A stretch of DNA of 64,000 bases from Parabacteroides distasonis (lineage in GTDB: Bacteria; Bacteroidota; Bacteroidia; Bacteroidales; Tannerellaceae). Below, one piece after another: positions 28,319-37,788 of this stretch. Numbering within the stretch: position 1 is the stretch's first letter; each line of letters begins with the position of its first letter. The DNA lies in contig JAFBIR010000009.1 in the NCBI GenBank assembly GCA_021531385.1, forward strand, positions 91,025 to 155,024, given 5' to 3'. The notes beneath the pieces were generated by a model that was not told the origin of the DNA, ran no database searches, and was given only the letters and a program-made list of their open reading frames with translations. Made by a program: the position numbers and the translations under genes.

Positions 28319-31300
28319 ATGACAAAGGAAAAGAAATTTATCACTTGTGATGGTAATGAGGCAGCTGCGCATATCTCGTATATGTTCAGCGAGGTTGCCG
28401 CTATCTATCCCATCACCCCGTCATCAACCATGGCTGAGCATGTGGATGAGTGGGCTGCCGCAGGGCGTAAGAACATTTTTGGCGAGACCGTCAAGGTGCA
28501 GGAGATGCAATCTGAGGGTGGTGCTGCCGGTGCTGTTCATGGCTCTTTGCAGGCTGGTGCGTTGACTACGACTTACACCGCCTCTCAGGGTTTGTTGCTG
28601 ATGATCCCGAACATGTATAAGATCGCCGGTGAGTTGCTGCCGTGTGTATTCCATGTGTCTGCACGTACGTTGGCCTCTCATGCGTTGTGTATCTTCGGTG
28701 ATCACCAGGATGTGATGTCTTGCCGTCAGACAGGCTTCGCCATGTTGTGCGAGGGCTCTGTGCAGGAGGTGATGGACTTGGCCGGTGTGGCTCACTTGGC
28801 TACTTTGAAGAGCCGTGTACCGTTCGTGAACTTCTTCGATGGTTTCCGTACCTCTCATGAGATCCAGAAGATCGAGAAGTTGGAGAGTGATGATTTGGCT
28901 CCGTTGATCGACCAGCAGGCGTTGGCAGATTTCCGTGCGCGTGCGTTGAACCCGGAGCATCCGGTGGCACGTGGTATGGCAGAGAACCCCGATCACTTCT
29001 TCCAGCATCGTGAGTCTTCTAACGCTTTCTATGACGCTGTGCCGGCTATCGTTGAGGAGTATATGAACGAGATCAGCAAGATCACGGGTCGTCCTCATGG
29101 TTTGTTTGACTACTATGGTGCTCCCGACGCTGAGCGTGTGATCATCGCCATGGGCTCTGTAACGGAGGCTATCCGTGAGACGATCGACTACTTGGCTGCT
29201 AAGGGTGAGAAGGTTGGTTTGGTATCTGTTCACTTGTATCGTCCCTTCTCCGCTAAGCATTTCTTGGCTGCTGTTCCGGCTACGGCAAAGCGTATCGCTG
29301 TGTTGGATCGTACGAAGGAACCGGGTGCTAACGGTGAGCCGTTGTATCTCGACGTGAAGGAGTGCTTCTATGGTAAGGAGAATGCCCCGTTGATCGTGGG
29401 CGGTCGCTATGGTTTGGGTTCTAAGGACACCACCCCGGCGCAGATCTTGGCGGTTTATGAGAACTTGGCGTTGCCGATGCCGAAGAACCAGTTCACGCTG
29501 GGTATCGAGGATGACGTGACCTTCACCTCTCTGCCTAAGAAAGAGGAGATCGCACTCGACGCAGACGGTATGTTCGAGGCGAAGTTCTACGGTTTGGGTG
29601 CAGACGGTACGGTCGGTGCGAACAAGAACTCCGTGAAGATCATCGGTGATAACACGAATAAATATTGCCAGGCTTACTTTGCTTACGACTCTAAGAAGTC
29701 TGGTGGTTTCACCTGCTCTCACTTGCGCTTCGGTGATCACCCCATCCGTTCTACTTACTTGGTGAACACACCGAACTTCGTGGCTTGCCACGTACAGGCT
29801 TACCTCCACATGTATGACGTGACTCGTGGTTTGCGTCAGAACGGTACTTTCCTGTTGAATACGATCTGGGAGGGCGAGGAGCTGGCTAAGAATTTGCCGA
29901 ATAACGTGAAGCGTTACTTCGCTGAGAAGAACATCACGGTTTACTATATCAACGCAACGAAGATCGCTCAGGAGATCGGTTTGGGCAACCGCACGAATAC
30001 AATCCTGCAGTCGGCGTTCTTCCGTATCACAGGCGTTATCCCTGTAGATTTGGCGATCGAGCAGATGAAGAAGTTCATCGTGAAGTCTTACGGTAAGAAG
30101 GGTGAGGACGTGGTTAACAAGAACTACGCAGCTGTAGATCGTGGTGGTGAGTACGCACAATTAGCAGTGGATCCCGCTTGGGCAAATCTGCCTGCTGACG
30201 AGAAGGCGGCTAACAACGACCCGGCTTTCATCAACGAGGTAGTTCGTCCGATCAATGCACAGGATGGTGACCTGTTGAAGGTTTCTGCGTTCAAGGGCAT
30301 CGAGGATGGTACTTGGTATCAGGGCACTGCGAAGTATGAGAAGCGTGGTGTGGCTGCCTTTGTTCCGGTATGGAACAGTGCGAACTGTATCCAGTGTAAC
30401 CAGTGTGCTTACGTTTGTCCTCACGCATCTATCCGTCCGTTCGTATTGAACGACGAGGAGCAGGCTGGCGCAAACTTTGCAATGATCGACGTGAAGGCTC
30501 CGGCTGCCATGAAGGGCATGAAGTTCCGTATGCAGGTGGACGTTATGGACTGCTTGGGTTGCGGCAACTGTGCGGATGTATGTCCGGGCTTCAAGGGTAA
30601 CAAGGCGCTGTCTATGGTTCCGTTGGAGGGTCAGCTGCCTGAGGCTGCTAACTGGGATTACTGCGTAGAGAAGGTTTCTTCTAAGCAGCACCTGGTTGAC
30701 GTGAAGTCTAACGTGAAGAACTCTCAGTTCGCTACACCGTTGTTTGAGTTCTCAGGCGCATGCTCCGGTTGTGGTGAGACTCCGTATGTGAAGCTGTTGA
30801 CGCAGTTGTTTGGCGACCGTCAGATGGTGGCTAATGCAACAGGTTGTTCTTCTATCTACTCTGGTTCTGTTCCTTCTACGCCTTACACAACGAATGAGAA
30901 GGGGCAGGGTCCGGCTTGGGCAAACTCATTGTTCGAGGACTTCTGCGAGTTCGGTTTGGGTATGGTCTTGGCAGACGAGAAGATGCACGAGCGCATCGAG
31001 GCGCTGTTGAAGGCTGCGTTGGAGTCTGAGGCTCCCGCTGAGTTCAAGGCTGCCGCTGAGGAGTGGATCGCTGGTCAGAAGGACGCTGAGGCAAGCAAGG
31101 CTGCTGCCGCTAAGTTGGTTCCGATGATCGAGGCCGGTGCCGCTGCAGGTTGCGAGATCTGTGGTAAGCTGAAGGGCTTGACGCAATACCTCGTGAAGAG
31201 AAGCCAGTGGATCATCGGTGGTGACGGTGCTTCTTACGATATTGGTTACGGTGGTTTGGATCACGTGATTGCTTCGGGTAAGAATGTAAACATCTTGGTA

Positions 31301-31867
31301 TTGGATACTGAGGTTTACTCTAACACGGGTGGTCAGTCTTCTAAGGCTACACCGGTAGGTGCGATCGCGAAGTTCGCTGCCGCTGGTAAGCGTGTCCGCA
31401 AGAAGGATCTGGGCTTGATCGCTACGACTTACGGCTACGTTTATGTGGCTCAGATTGCGATGGGCGCTGACCAGGCTCAGTGCTTGAAGGCGATCCGCGA
31501 GGCTGAGGCTTACGATGGTCCGTCATTGGTAATCGCATACGCTCCCTGTATCAACCACGGTTTGAAGAAGGGTATGGGCAAGTCTCAGGCTGAGGAGAAG
31601 GCTGCTGTTGAGTGTGGTTACTGGCACTTGTGGCGCTACAATCCTGCGTTGGAGGCTGAGGGTAAGAACCCGTTCACGCTCGATAGCAAGGAGCCGGATT
31701 GGAGCAAGTTCCAGGATTATCTGAAGGGTGAGGTTCGCTTCGCTTCTGTGATGAAACAGTATCCGGCTGAGGCCGCTGAGTTGTTCCAGGCTGCTGAGGA
31801 CAATGCGAAGTGGCGTCTGCGCAGCTATAAGCGTATGGCCGCTCAGAACTGGGATGTTGAGGCATAA
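28319..31867 (+). CDS. nifJ: Pyruvate:ferredoxin (flavodoxin) oxidoreductase
   Basis: Oxidatively decarboxylates pyruvate to acetyl-CoA and reduces ferredoxin, the key anaerobic pyruvate step. It is a single-chain 1182-residue enzyme with all domains in order: the N-terminal pyruvate-binding domain (YPITPSSTMAEH), two 4Fe-4S clusters (CIQCNQCAYVCPH and CLGCGNCADVCPG), a proximal cluster Cys pair (CSGCGETPYVKL), and the TPP site GDGASYDIGYGG with EVYSNTGGQSSKATP. Codon choice is strongly restricted (GGT, CGT, AAG, TCT), suggesting high expression. The long stop-free antisense frame here is a by-product of that bias. Confidence 0.98.
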   Translation: MTKEKKFITCDGNEAAAHISYMFSEVAAIYPITPSSTMAEHVDEWAAAGRKNIFGETVKVQEMQSEGGAAGAVHGSLQAGALTTTYTASQGLLLMIPNMYKIAGELLPCVFHVSARTLASHALCIFGDHQDVMSCRQTGFAMLCEGSVQEVMDLAGVAHLATLKSRVPFVNFFDGFRTSHEIQKIEKLESDDLAPLIDQQALADFRARALNPEHPVARGMAENPDHFFQHRESSNAFYDAVPAIVEEYMNEISKITGRPHGLFDYYGAPDAERVIIAMGSVTEAIRETIDYLAAKGEKVGLVSVHLYRPFSAKHFLAAVPATAKRIAVLDRTKEPGANGEPLYLDVKECFYGKENAPLIVGGRYGLGSKDTTPAQILAVYENLALPMPKNQFTLGIEDDVTFTSLPKKEEIALDADGMFEAKFYGLGADGTVGANKNSVKIIGDNTNKYCQAYFAYDSKKSGGFTCSHLRFGDHPIRSTYLVNTPNFVACHVQAYLHMYDVTRGLRQNGTFLLNTIWEGEELAKNLPNNVKRYFAEKNITVYYINATKIAQEIGLGNRTNTILQSAFFRITGVIPVDLAIEQMKKFIVKSYGKKGEDVVNKNYAAVDRGGEYAQLAVDPAWANLPADEKAANNDPAFINEVVRPINAQDGDLLKVSAFKGIEDGTWYQGTAKYEKRGVAAFVPVWNSANCIQCNQCAYVCPHASIRPFVLNDEEQAGANFAMIDVKAPAAMKGMKFRMQVDVMDCLGCGNCADVCPGFKGNKALSMVPLEGQLPEAANWDYCVEKVSSKQHLVDVKSNVKNSQFATPLFEFSGACSGCGETPYVKLLTQLFGDRQMVANATGCSSIYSGSVPSTPYTTNEKGQGPAWANSLFEDFCEFGLGMVLADEKMHERIEALLKAALESEAPAEFKAAAEEWIAGQKDAEASKAAAAKLVPMIEAGAAAGCEICGKLKGLTQYLVKRSQWIIGGDGASYDIGYGGLDHVIASGKNVNILVLDTEVYSNTGGQSSKATPVGAIAKFAAAGKRVRKKDLGLIATTYGYVYVAQIAMGADQAQCLKAIREAEAYDGPSLVIAYAPCINHGLKKGMGKSQAEEKAAVECGYWHLWRYNPALEAEGKNPFTLDSKEPDWSKFQDYLKGEVRFASVMKQYPAEAAELFQAAEDNAKWRLRSYKRMAAQNWDVEA

Positions 31868-31893
31868 ATCACTTTTCCTAATTCATAAGGCGG

Positions 31894-31928
31894 GGGGCGG
31901 TACATCTTTGTAGGGTGCACCGCCCTCT
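31894..31928 (+). terminator. Terminator of nifJ
   Basis: Hairpin with stem GGGCGGT/ACCGCCC and further partial pairing, followed by CTCTTTGCTT. The T-tract is imperfect. Confidence 0.6.
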
Positions 31929-31956
31929 TTGCTTCTCAGTGAAAACGAATGAGACA

Positions 31957-32727
31957 ATGATAAAAGCAGTTTTTTTCGATATTGACGGGACGTTGGTGAG
32001 CTTCAAGACTCATGAGGTACCTCCCTCGACTGTGGCCGCTTTGGCGGCGTTGCGGGAGAAGGGAGTGAAGGTGTTCATCGCTACCGGCAGGCAACGAGGC
32101 TCTATCAATAACCTGGGTACACTCCAATTTGATGGCTATATCACTTTAAATGGAGGCTATTGTATCGCAGGCAATGAGGTGATCTACAAACGTTCCATCC
32201 CGAGAGCGGACATCGAGGCATTGATCCGCTACCAGCAGGAGAAACCTTTCCCCTGTGCGTTGGTGGAGGAGGATGGGCTCTTCCAAAACTACATTGACGA
32301 TAATGCTCGCTCCCTTTATGGGTTGCTCAATTTTCCCTTGCCTCCTATCCGTCCCTTGGAGGAGAACAACGGGAAGGAGGTCTTTCAGCTGATCGCCTTT
32401 TTTCAGGACGATAATGAGCAGGAGATCATGTCCGTGTTACCGCATTGCGAGGCCACTCGTTGGAATCCGCTATTCGCTGACGTGGTGCCGAAAGGCAGTA
32501 GCAAAGCGATCGGTATCGACAAGATCATCGCTCACTATGGCATTCGCTTGGAGGAGACCATGGCTTTTGGCGACGGAGGTAACGACATCCCGATGTTGCG
32601 TCATGCAGGCATAGGCGTAGCGATGGGCAATTCAACCACTGAAGTGCAAGCGGCTGCCGATTGGGTGACCACCTCAGTGGATGAGGATGGAATCATGAAC
32701 GCTTTACGCCATTTTGGTGTTATATAG
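31957..32727 (+). CDS. Cof-type HAD-superfamily phosphatase
   Basis: Cytosolic Mg-dependent phosphatase. Motif I is FFDIDGTLVSF at the N-terminus, motif II is FIATGRQ, the lysine of motif III lies in KGSSKAIGIDKII, and motif IV is FGDGGNDIPML. The cap domain is the C2b type of Cof proteins. I chose ATG 31957 (MIKAVFFDID), because upstream codons lie in the nifJ terminator region. The substrate is probably a sugar phosphate or flavin nucleotide, but that is inferred from the family only. Confidence 0.9.
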   Translation: MIKAVFFDIDGTLVSFKTHEVPPSTVAALAALREKGVKVFIATGRQRGSINNLGTLQFDGYITLNGGYCIAGNEVIYKRSIPRADIEALIRYQQEKPFPCALVEEDGLFQNYIDDNARSLYGLLNFPLPPIRPLEENNGKEVFQLIAFFQDDNEQEIMSVLPHCEATRWNPLFADVVPKGSSKAIGIDKIIAHYGIRLEETMAFGDGGNDIPMLRHAGIGVAMGNSTTEVQAAADWVTTSVDEDGIMNALRHFGVI

Positions 32728-32763
32728 GAAGATAAATAAAGGTCGAATATAATAGAACGAAAT

Positions 32764-33309
32764 ATGATAGACGAATTATTAAGTTTCAACGAGACGTTCG
32801 TAAAGAACAAGGGGTATGAGCAGTATATCACCAATAAATATCCTGATAAGAAGATCGCGATTCTCTCTTGCATGGATACCCGCTTGACCAAGCTGTTGCC
32901 TGCGGCATTGGGCATCAAGAATGGGGATGTGAAGATCATCAAGAATGCAGGAGCGATCATCTCTCACCCCTTTGGCAGTGTGATCCGCAGCTTGATGGTA
33001 GCGATCTATGAGTTGGGTGTGGAGGAGATCATGGTGATTGGCCATACCGATTGCGGTGCGAAGCACATGAATGCGGAGGAGATGATCCGTCAGATGCGGG
33101 CGAGAGGCATCAAGCAAGAGAGCATTGATATGATTCGTTATTGCGGCATCGACTTCGAGAGCTGGCTCTCCGGTTTTGATACCTCTGAGGGTTCTGTGCA
33201 TGAGACTGTGGAGCAGATCCGTAAGCATCCGCTGTTGCCGCATGATATCACTGTGCGTGGCTTCGTGATCGACTCCGTAACGGGTAAGTTGACTGAGATT
33301 ACAGTCTGA
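32764..33309 (+). CDS. Beta-class carbonic anhydrase
   Basis: Zinc enzyme interconverting CO2 and bicarbonate. The zinc ligands are in SCMDTRL (Cys, with the Asp-Arg dyad) and in GHTDCGAKH (His and Cys). The 181-residue length matches the short beta-CA group. It starts 37 bases after the HAD gene and 44 bases before the antiporter gene, so a shared transcript and a link to pH or bicarbonate balance are plausible. Confidence 0.92.
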   Translation: MIDELLSFNETFVKNKGYEQYITNKYPDKKIAILSCMDTRLTKLLPAALGIKNGDVKIIKNAGAIISHPFGSVIRSLMVAIYELGVEEIMVIGHTDCGAKHMNAEEMIRQMRARGIKQESIDMIRYCGIDFESWLSGFDTSEGSVHETVEQIRKHPLLPHDITVRGFVIDSVTGKLTEITV

Positions 33310-33352
33310 TTTTTAATAGATACGTTTTAATTTACAATAGAGCAGTAGAGAT

Positions 33353-35467
33353 ATGGAAGAGAATACCTTTTTGATCCCGTTGACTATGGCCATCATGGGG
33401 CTGGTCGTAGGTGCGTTGTTAAGTGTCCTGCTTCGGCGGACGAGAATACCCTATACGGTGGGACTGTTTGCGGTGGGCCTTGGTGTGGGTGCGCTCAATC
33501 GAATGGGCGTATTCGGGGCGGAGTCGGCCATCTCGATGGGCATTGATTCCGTGGTCAATATCCATCCGGACCTGATACTCTATCTCTTTCTGCCTATCTT
33601 GATCTTTGATGCAGCATACGAGCTGAACATGCATATTTTCAAGAAGACCATGGTCAATGCCGTCTTGTTGGCGGCACCCGGCTTGGTGATCTCGATGTTG
33701 CTGACCGGCTTGCTGATGGTGGGTATCGGAGCTGTCGTGCCTCAGTTTGCCGGATGGGGATGGACCTTTGCCTTGATGTTTGGCGCCTTGATCAGCGCAA
33801 CCGACCCGGTGGCGGTGGTCGCCCTGCTACATGAGTTGAAGACCAGTAAGCGTTTCTCTACCTTGGTCGATGCGGAGTCTATCCTCAACGATGGTACGGG
33901 TATCGTCTGCTTCATGCTTTTCATTGGCCCCTTCCTGAAGGCAGGTGAATCGTATGGTGCCCCCCTTCTGGAGTTTTGCTATGTGATGGTGATGAGTCTG
34001 TTGTTGGGTTTCGTGATGGCACAGGGGGTGATCTGGTTCATCACACGCATCAACTCAGAGGAGAATGTGCAGAACAGCGTGATCATTCTCTCCGCTTACC
34101 TCACCTTCATCTTGGCACAGCATAGCTTGGATGTTTCTGGCGTGATCGCGCTGTTGGCATTCGGCCTCACCATCTCTTATGTGGGTAAGCCTCGTTTGCG
34201 TCCGGAGGTAAATAACTTCATGGGACGTTTTTGGGATTTGCTGACCTATGCCGCCAATACGCTTATCTTTATTATTGTAGGTGTGATCATTGCCGGCAAG
34301 ATTCATTTCACCTGGACTGCCTTTGGCATCCTCTTGTTGGTGTATGTGGCGCTCAACCTGATTCGTTACGCCATGATTACCCTGCTCTATCCCTTGATGA
34401 AGCGCATTGGCTACGGACTGAACCGGAAGGAGTCGGTGGTCTTGACTTGGGGAGGACTGCGTGGTGCGTTGGGTATGACGTTGGCCTTGATGGTCTCCTA
34501 TACGCCGGGCATACCGGAGGAGATTCGCGACCAAGTGTTGTTCCTGACCGCTGGTGTCGTGACGCTGACGCTCTGTGTAAATGCCACCACCATGCGCTGG
34601 CTGCTCAATCGTTTGGGATTGATCAACACCTCCACAGCCCGCAACCTGATGAACTTCAACATCCGGGGCTATCTGCGTACCGAGGGAGAGAACACCTTGC
34701 AGCGTTTGCAGCAGAGTGAGGATCTAAAGGCGGCAGATTGGACACAGGTGGAAGCCTATCTGCCGGAGAAGCCGGAGCGTCCCCGTTGCTACCTGCAGAA
34801 ACCAGAGTTGTTGGCCGAGATACGCTTGCGCATCCTCGATCAAGAGAAATCGGAGCTGCATAACCTCTATGAAGAGGGAGCTATCTCGAAGGCCGTATTC
34901 CGTCGGTTGATGAACTCGCTTGACGAGCTCTATGATGCGGACGGAAACCATCCACTGAATGAGCGTCCCTCCATCTTCCACTATTGCGACCGTATTTTCG
35001 TGTTGGGCGATCGTTTCCGCCTGCCCAACCTTTTCGAATGGATCAGTTTTGTCTATCGTCGGCAGATCACGGCTGTTTATGAATTAGGATATGGTTTCTA
35101 TCTGTTGCAACAGAGTAGCTTGCATTTTCTGGAGCAGTCACTTTCGGCGAACGTGATGAGCCGAATGGGCAAGGAGCAGCAGAAGGTGATCCATAAGGAG
35201 ATCGAGGAGAACATCAGTCGTATGGATGCCGTGCGGGAACGGGTGATCAAACGCTACCCGAAGGCCTATCGCCATGCGGTGACACACATAGCCATCCGTA
35301 TCCTGCTCAGCGATGAGAAGCGGAAAGTGGAGCGTTTCGGCCAGCAGGGCGTGCTCACGGAGGAGGAGGTCAGCGCTTTGGAGCATACGCTTGATGTCCG
35401 TAGAGGTCAGCTCTCCGGTTTCACCCATTCTACTTTCTACCTGACATTGAAAAAGCTGTTTTCATAG
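33353..35467 (+). CDS. CPA1-type Na+/H+ antiporter with large cytosolic C-terminal domain
   Basis: Twelve or so membrane helices occupy about residues 1-420. The ion-binding motifs are ISATDPVAVVALLHEL and SILNDGTGIVCFMLF, diagnostic of the NhaP/NHE family. The remaining 280 residues are soluble and helical, probably a regulatory domain, and give an unusual total of 704 residues. Neighbouring carbonic anhydrase supports a role in pH homeostasis. Na+ versus K+ preference cannot be read. Confidence 0.9.
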   Translation: MEENTFLIPLTMAIMGLVVGALLSVLLRRTRIPYTVGLFAVGLGVGALNRMGVFGAESAISMGIDSVVNIHPDLILYLFLPILIFDAAYELNMHIFKKTMVNAVLLAAPGLVISMLLTGLLMVGIGAVVPQFAGWGWTFALMFGALISATDPVAVVALLHELKTSKRFSTLVDAESILNDGTGIVCFMLFIGPFLKAGESYGAPLLEFCYVMVMSLLLGFVMAQGVIWFITRINSEENVQNSVIILSAYLTFILAQHSLDVSGVIALLAFGLTISYVGKPRLRPEVNNFMGRFWDLLTYAANTLIFIIVGVIIAGKIHFTWTAFGILLLVYVALNLIRYAMITLLYPLMKRIGYGLNRKESVVLTWGGLRGALGMTLALMVSYTPGIPEEIRDQVLFLTAGVVTLTLCVNATTMRWLLNRLGLINTSTARNLMNFNIRGYLRTEGENTLQRLQQSEDLKAADWTQVEAYLPEKPERPRCYLQKPELLAEIRLRILDQEKSELHNLYEEGAISKAVFRRLMNSLDELYDADGNHPLNERPSIFHYCDRIFVLGDRFRLPNLFEWISFVYRRQITAVYELGYGFYLLQQSSLHFLEQSLSANVMSRMGKEQQKVIHKEIEENISRMDAVRERVIKRYPKAYRHAVTHIAIRILLSDEKRKVERFGQQGVLTEEEVSALEHTLDVRRGQLSGFTHSTFYLTLKKLFS

Positions 35468-35529
35468 GCTGCGAAAATTTTTCTAACTTCGCGCCTTGAA
35501 AGCAAGATTAGATTTAGATTATTCTTATT

Positions 35530-35907
35530 ATGGTAAGACAATGTTTTATTTTATTCGGCTGCCTCGCTTTTGGTGAACTCATAGTCAGCGTAACGGGTGT
35601 GAAATTGCCGGCAAGCATCATTGGTATGCTCACTCTCACGCTTTTATTGAAACTGAAAATCGTTAAACTGGAGTGGGTGCGTGGTCTGACAGATTTTCTC
35701 ATAGCCAATCTCGGGTTCTTCTTCGTACCGCCTGGAGTGGCACTCATGCTCTATTTTGACGTAATAAAGATGGAAATCCTGCCCATAGCTTTGGCTACGC
35801 TTTTGAGCACCATCATTGTGCTACTCGTCACAGGCCACACGCATCAAGTGGTGAGCAAAGGAGAGCACAAGGTACTTGAGAAAATACATGCGAAGAAACA
35901 GGAATAA
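35530..35907 (+). CDS. LrgA/CidA family membrane protein
   Basis: A 125-residue protein with about four membrane helices. The family segment is LFGCLAFGELIVSVTGVKLPASIIGMLTL in outline, with LGFFFVPPGVALM further on. LrgA/CidA proteins are holin-like and affect murein hydrolase activity or metabolite transport. The lrgB-type gene follows after 39 bases. A TAACTTCG box at 35484-35491 may be the promoter. Confidence 0.9.
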   Translation: MVRQCFILFGCLAFGELIVSVTGVKLPASIIGMLTLTLLLKLKIVKLEWVRGLTDFLIANLGFFFVPPGVALMLYFDVIKMEILPIALATLLSTIIVLLVTGHTHQVVSKGEHKVLEKIHAKKQE

Positions 35908-35946
35908 CAGATATAGGAAATTCAAAATCAGCAAACATACGACAAT

Positions 35947-36648
35947 ATGAAAACAATCCTATGCAACGAATATTTCATGCTCGCCTTCACGTTCGGCGTG
36001 TTCTATGCCGCTAAGATCTTACAGCGTCGTCTGGGTTGGGTACTTTTCAATCCCATACTTGTGGCAATAGCAGTCATCATCGTCTTTCTTCTCTCGATGG
36101 ATATTCCCTATGACACCTATCATGAGAGTGCCAAGATGATCGATTTTTGGTTGAAGCCAGCGGTTGTAGCCCTTGGTGTACCGCTCTATCTTCAGCTCTC
36201 CTCCATTAAGCGTCAGTTTTTGCCCATATTGGCATCGCAAATGGTGGGTTGCATCGCTGGTATCGTGAGTGTGGTGATCATAGCCAAGGTGCTGGGAGCC
36301 TCTGATACAGTGTTAATGTCGCTTGCAAGCAAATCCGTAACCACTCCGATCGCTATGGAAGTGACGCAGGTGTTGGGTGGAATCCCTTCGCTTACAGCAG
36401 CTATCGTAGTGATAACGGGACTTATCGGAGCAATCATTGGATTCAAGACGCTCTCCGTGGGGCATGTCAGCAATCCTATGGCACTCGGTCTATCTATGGG
36501 GGCTGCTTCTCATGCCATCGGTACCTCTGCGGCCATGGATCGGGACCAGTTTGTTGGGGCATACGCCAGTCTCGGACTTACACTCAACGGTATCCTCACG
36601 GCTTTGCTTACCCCTACGGTTATAGACTTGATCCAATACATCCCGTAG
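35947..36648 (+). CDS. LrgB family membrane protein
   Basis: A 233-residue membrane protein with the LrgB signatures LKPAVVALGVPLY, MSLASKSVTTPIAMEV and AASHAIGTSAAM. LrgB works with LrgA; plant and bacterial members transport glycolate or pyruvate, so export of a fermentation intermediate is one possible role. It is the last gene of the two-gene operon and is followed by a hairpin array. Confidence 0.92.
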   Translation: MKTILCNEYFMLAFTFGVFYAAKILQRRLGWVLFNPILVAIAVIIVFLLSMDIPYDTYHESAKMIDFWLKPAVVALGVPLYLQLSSIKRQFLPILASQMVGCIAGIVSVVIIAKVLGASDTVLMSLASKSVTTPIAMEVTQVLGGIPSLTAAIVVITGLIGAIIGFKTLSVGHVSNPMALGLSMGAASHAIGTSAAMDRDQFVGAYASLGLTLNGILTALLTPTVIDLIQYIP

Positions 36649-36658
36649 CGATAAATTT

Positions 36659-36790
36659 CATTGCCCGTAGTTCTGAAAAACATTGCCCATCGTTTTAGAA
36701 AACGTTGCCCGTGGTTTTGAAAAATCATGGGCAATGTTTTTTCAGCCGTTGCCCATTGTTTTTTGAGCTTATGGGCAATGTTTTTTCTCT
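36659..36790. repeat. 22-bp repeat array forming hairpins (probable composite terminator)
   Basis: Six contiguous 22-bp units begin at 36659, 36681, 36703, 36725, 36747 and 36769. Units 1-3 and 5 carry TTGCCC near the left end; units 4 and 6 carry the inverted ATGGGCAATG and a T-run. Neighbouring opposite units pair (for example TTGCCCAT with ATGGGCAA), giving two hairpins each followed by TTTTTT. The array lies between the convergent genes ending at 36648 and 36832. Confidence 0.8.
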
Positions 36791-36831
36791 TTTCCCGTCC
36801 ATTTTGGCAGCCGAAGAAGTGGGGTGAGTGA

Positions 36832-37788
36832 TCAATCCAGCATCAGGCTGAGGAAAGCCGCTCGTTGCGGATAATCCAAAACGAGTTGGGTGAGGAGCTG
36901 GGGCGGCATCGCTCGCAGCTCCTCCATAGTGGTGGAACTGGGATGATGACGCAGCCAAGCTCGGCAAAGCACATCGGGATCTACCAAATGCGCCATGGCG
37001 AAAGGATGCCGCTCGGCAGCGGTGGAAGCAGGAGACTTGATGAGCACCCGCTCCGCTTGAAAATGGCGTAGCAGCAGTTGCGCAAAGTGGTGTGCTGTGG
37101 CTTCATCTTCCGTCAGCCACTCCTTGATCAGTAATTCGTGGGTCTCCGCCTCGAAAAGCACGAAGGCCATTCCTAAGATTTGTTTCGCTGTGTCTCGCAG
37201 CGTGAAGAGACCACCGCCCGATTGCCAAAAGTCGATGAGATTTACCTTTAAATCAGCAACTGTGTGGAGGAGGCTGATGGGGCGTTCCCGCAGTTTCCGA
37301 TCCAAATAGGTATGCAGTGCCGGAAGATCCGCATCGGGAAGTCGCTCCGCTTGCAGAAAAAGATCGGTGGGGCTCTCTGCCCTTTCCGCAAGTTCATAGC
37401 TTTTCCATGCGTAATCGAAGGTGGTCGTATAACCCATGCGGGCATAGTAGTCAAACAGCCAAGGCTCAGCAGGAATCAACGTGGCAAGGGCGAGACCTCT
37501 GCGTTTCAGTTCCACTTCCGCTTGTGCCATGAGCTGCTTCATGTAGCCCTTGCCCCGCTCTTCCGGTAGCGTGGAGACCCCACAGATATAACCTACCGAA
37601 ATCATCTCGCCATAATAACAGAGGGTGTAGGGGAGGATTTGCAGGGCGGAGACGACACGCCCTTTCCGCTCCAGTATCAATGTATATTCGTCTCGATAGA
37701 CCTGCTCGAAGAAGAGCCGGATGAAAGGCTCCGGATCGCCGAAGCAGGTGCGCCAGAGGTCGATGACCTGTTCTTTCCGGCTGTTCAT
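36832..37788 (-). CDS. GNAT-family N-acetyltransferase
   Basis: A 318-residue protein whose N-terminal half is a GNAT domain. The acetyl-CoA loop is visible in VSTLPEERGKGYMKQLM (R/Q-x-x-G-x-G/A pattern), followed by LATLIPAEPWLFDYYARMGY. The C-terminal half resembles the Eis-type second domain but is not recognised further. It overlaps the upstream DUF2156-type gene by 4 bases, so the two are co-translated and may act on related substrates. The substrate is unknown. Confidence 0.82.
   Translation of the reverse strand: MNSRKEQVIDLWRTCFGDPEPFIRLFFEQVYRDEYTLILERKGRVVSALQILPYTLCYYGEMISVGYICGVSTLPEERGKGYMKQLMAQAEVELKRRGLALATLIPAEPWLFDYYARMGYTTTFDYAWKSYELAERAESPTDLFLQAERLPDADLPALHTYLDRKLRERPISLLHTVADLKVNLIDFWQSGGGLFTLRDTAKQILGMAFVLFEAETHELLIKEWLTEDEATAHHFAQLLLRHFQAERVLIKSPASTAAERHPFAMAHLVDPDVLCRAWLRHHPSSTTMEELRAMPPQLLTQLVLDYPQRAAFLSLMLD

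Noticed and set aside
28424..30160. A 578-codon open frame on the minus strand inside nifJ
   Set aside because: It is antisense to a fully conserved enzyme with strong codon bias, which removes stops from the opposite strand. The product is H/R/T/L-rich with no family features.
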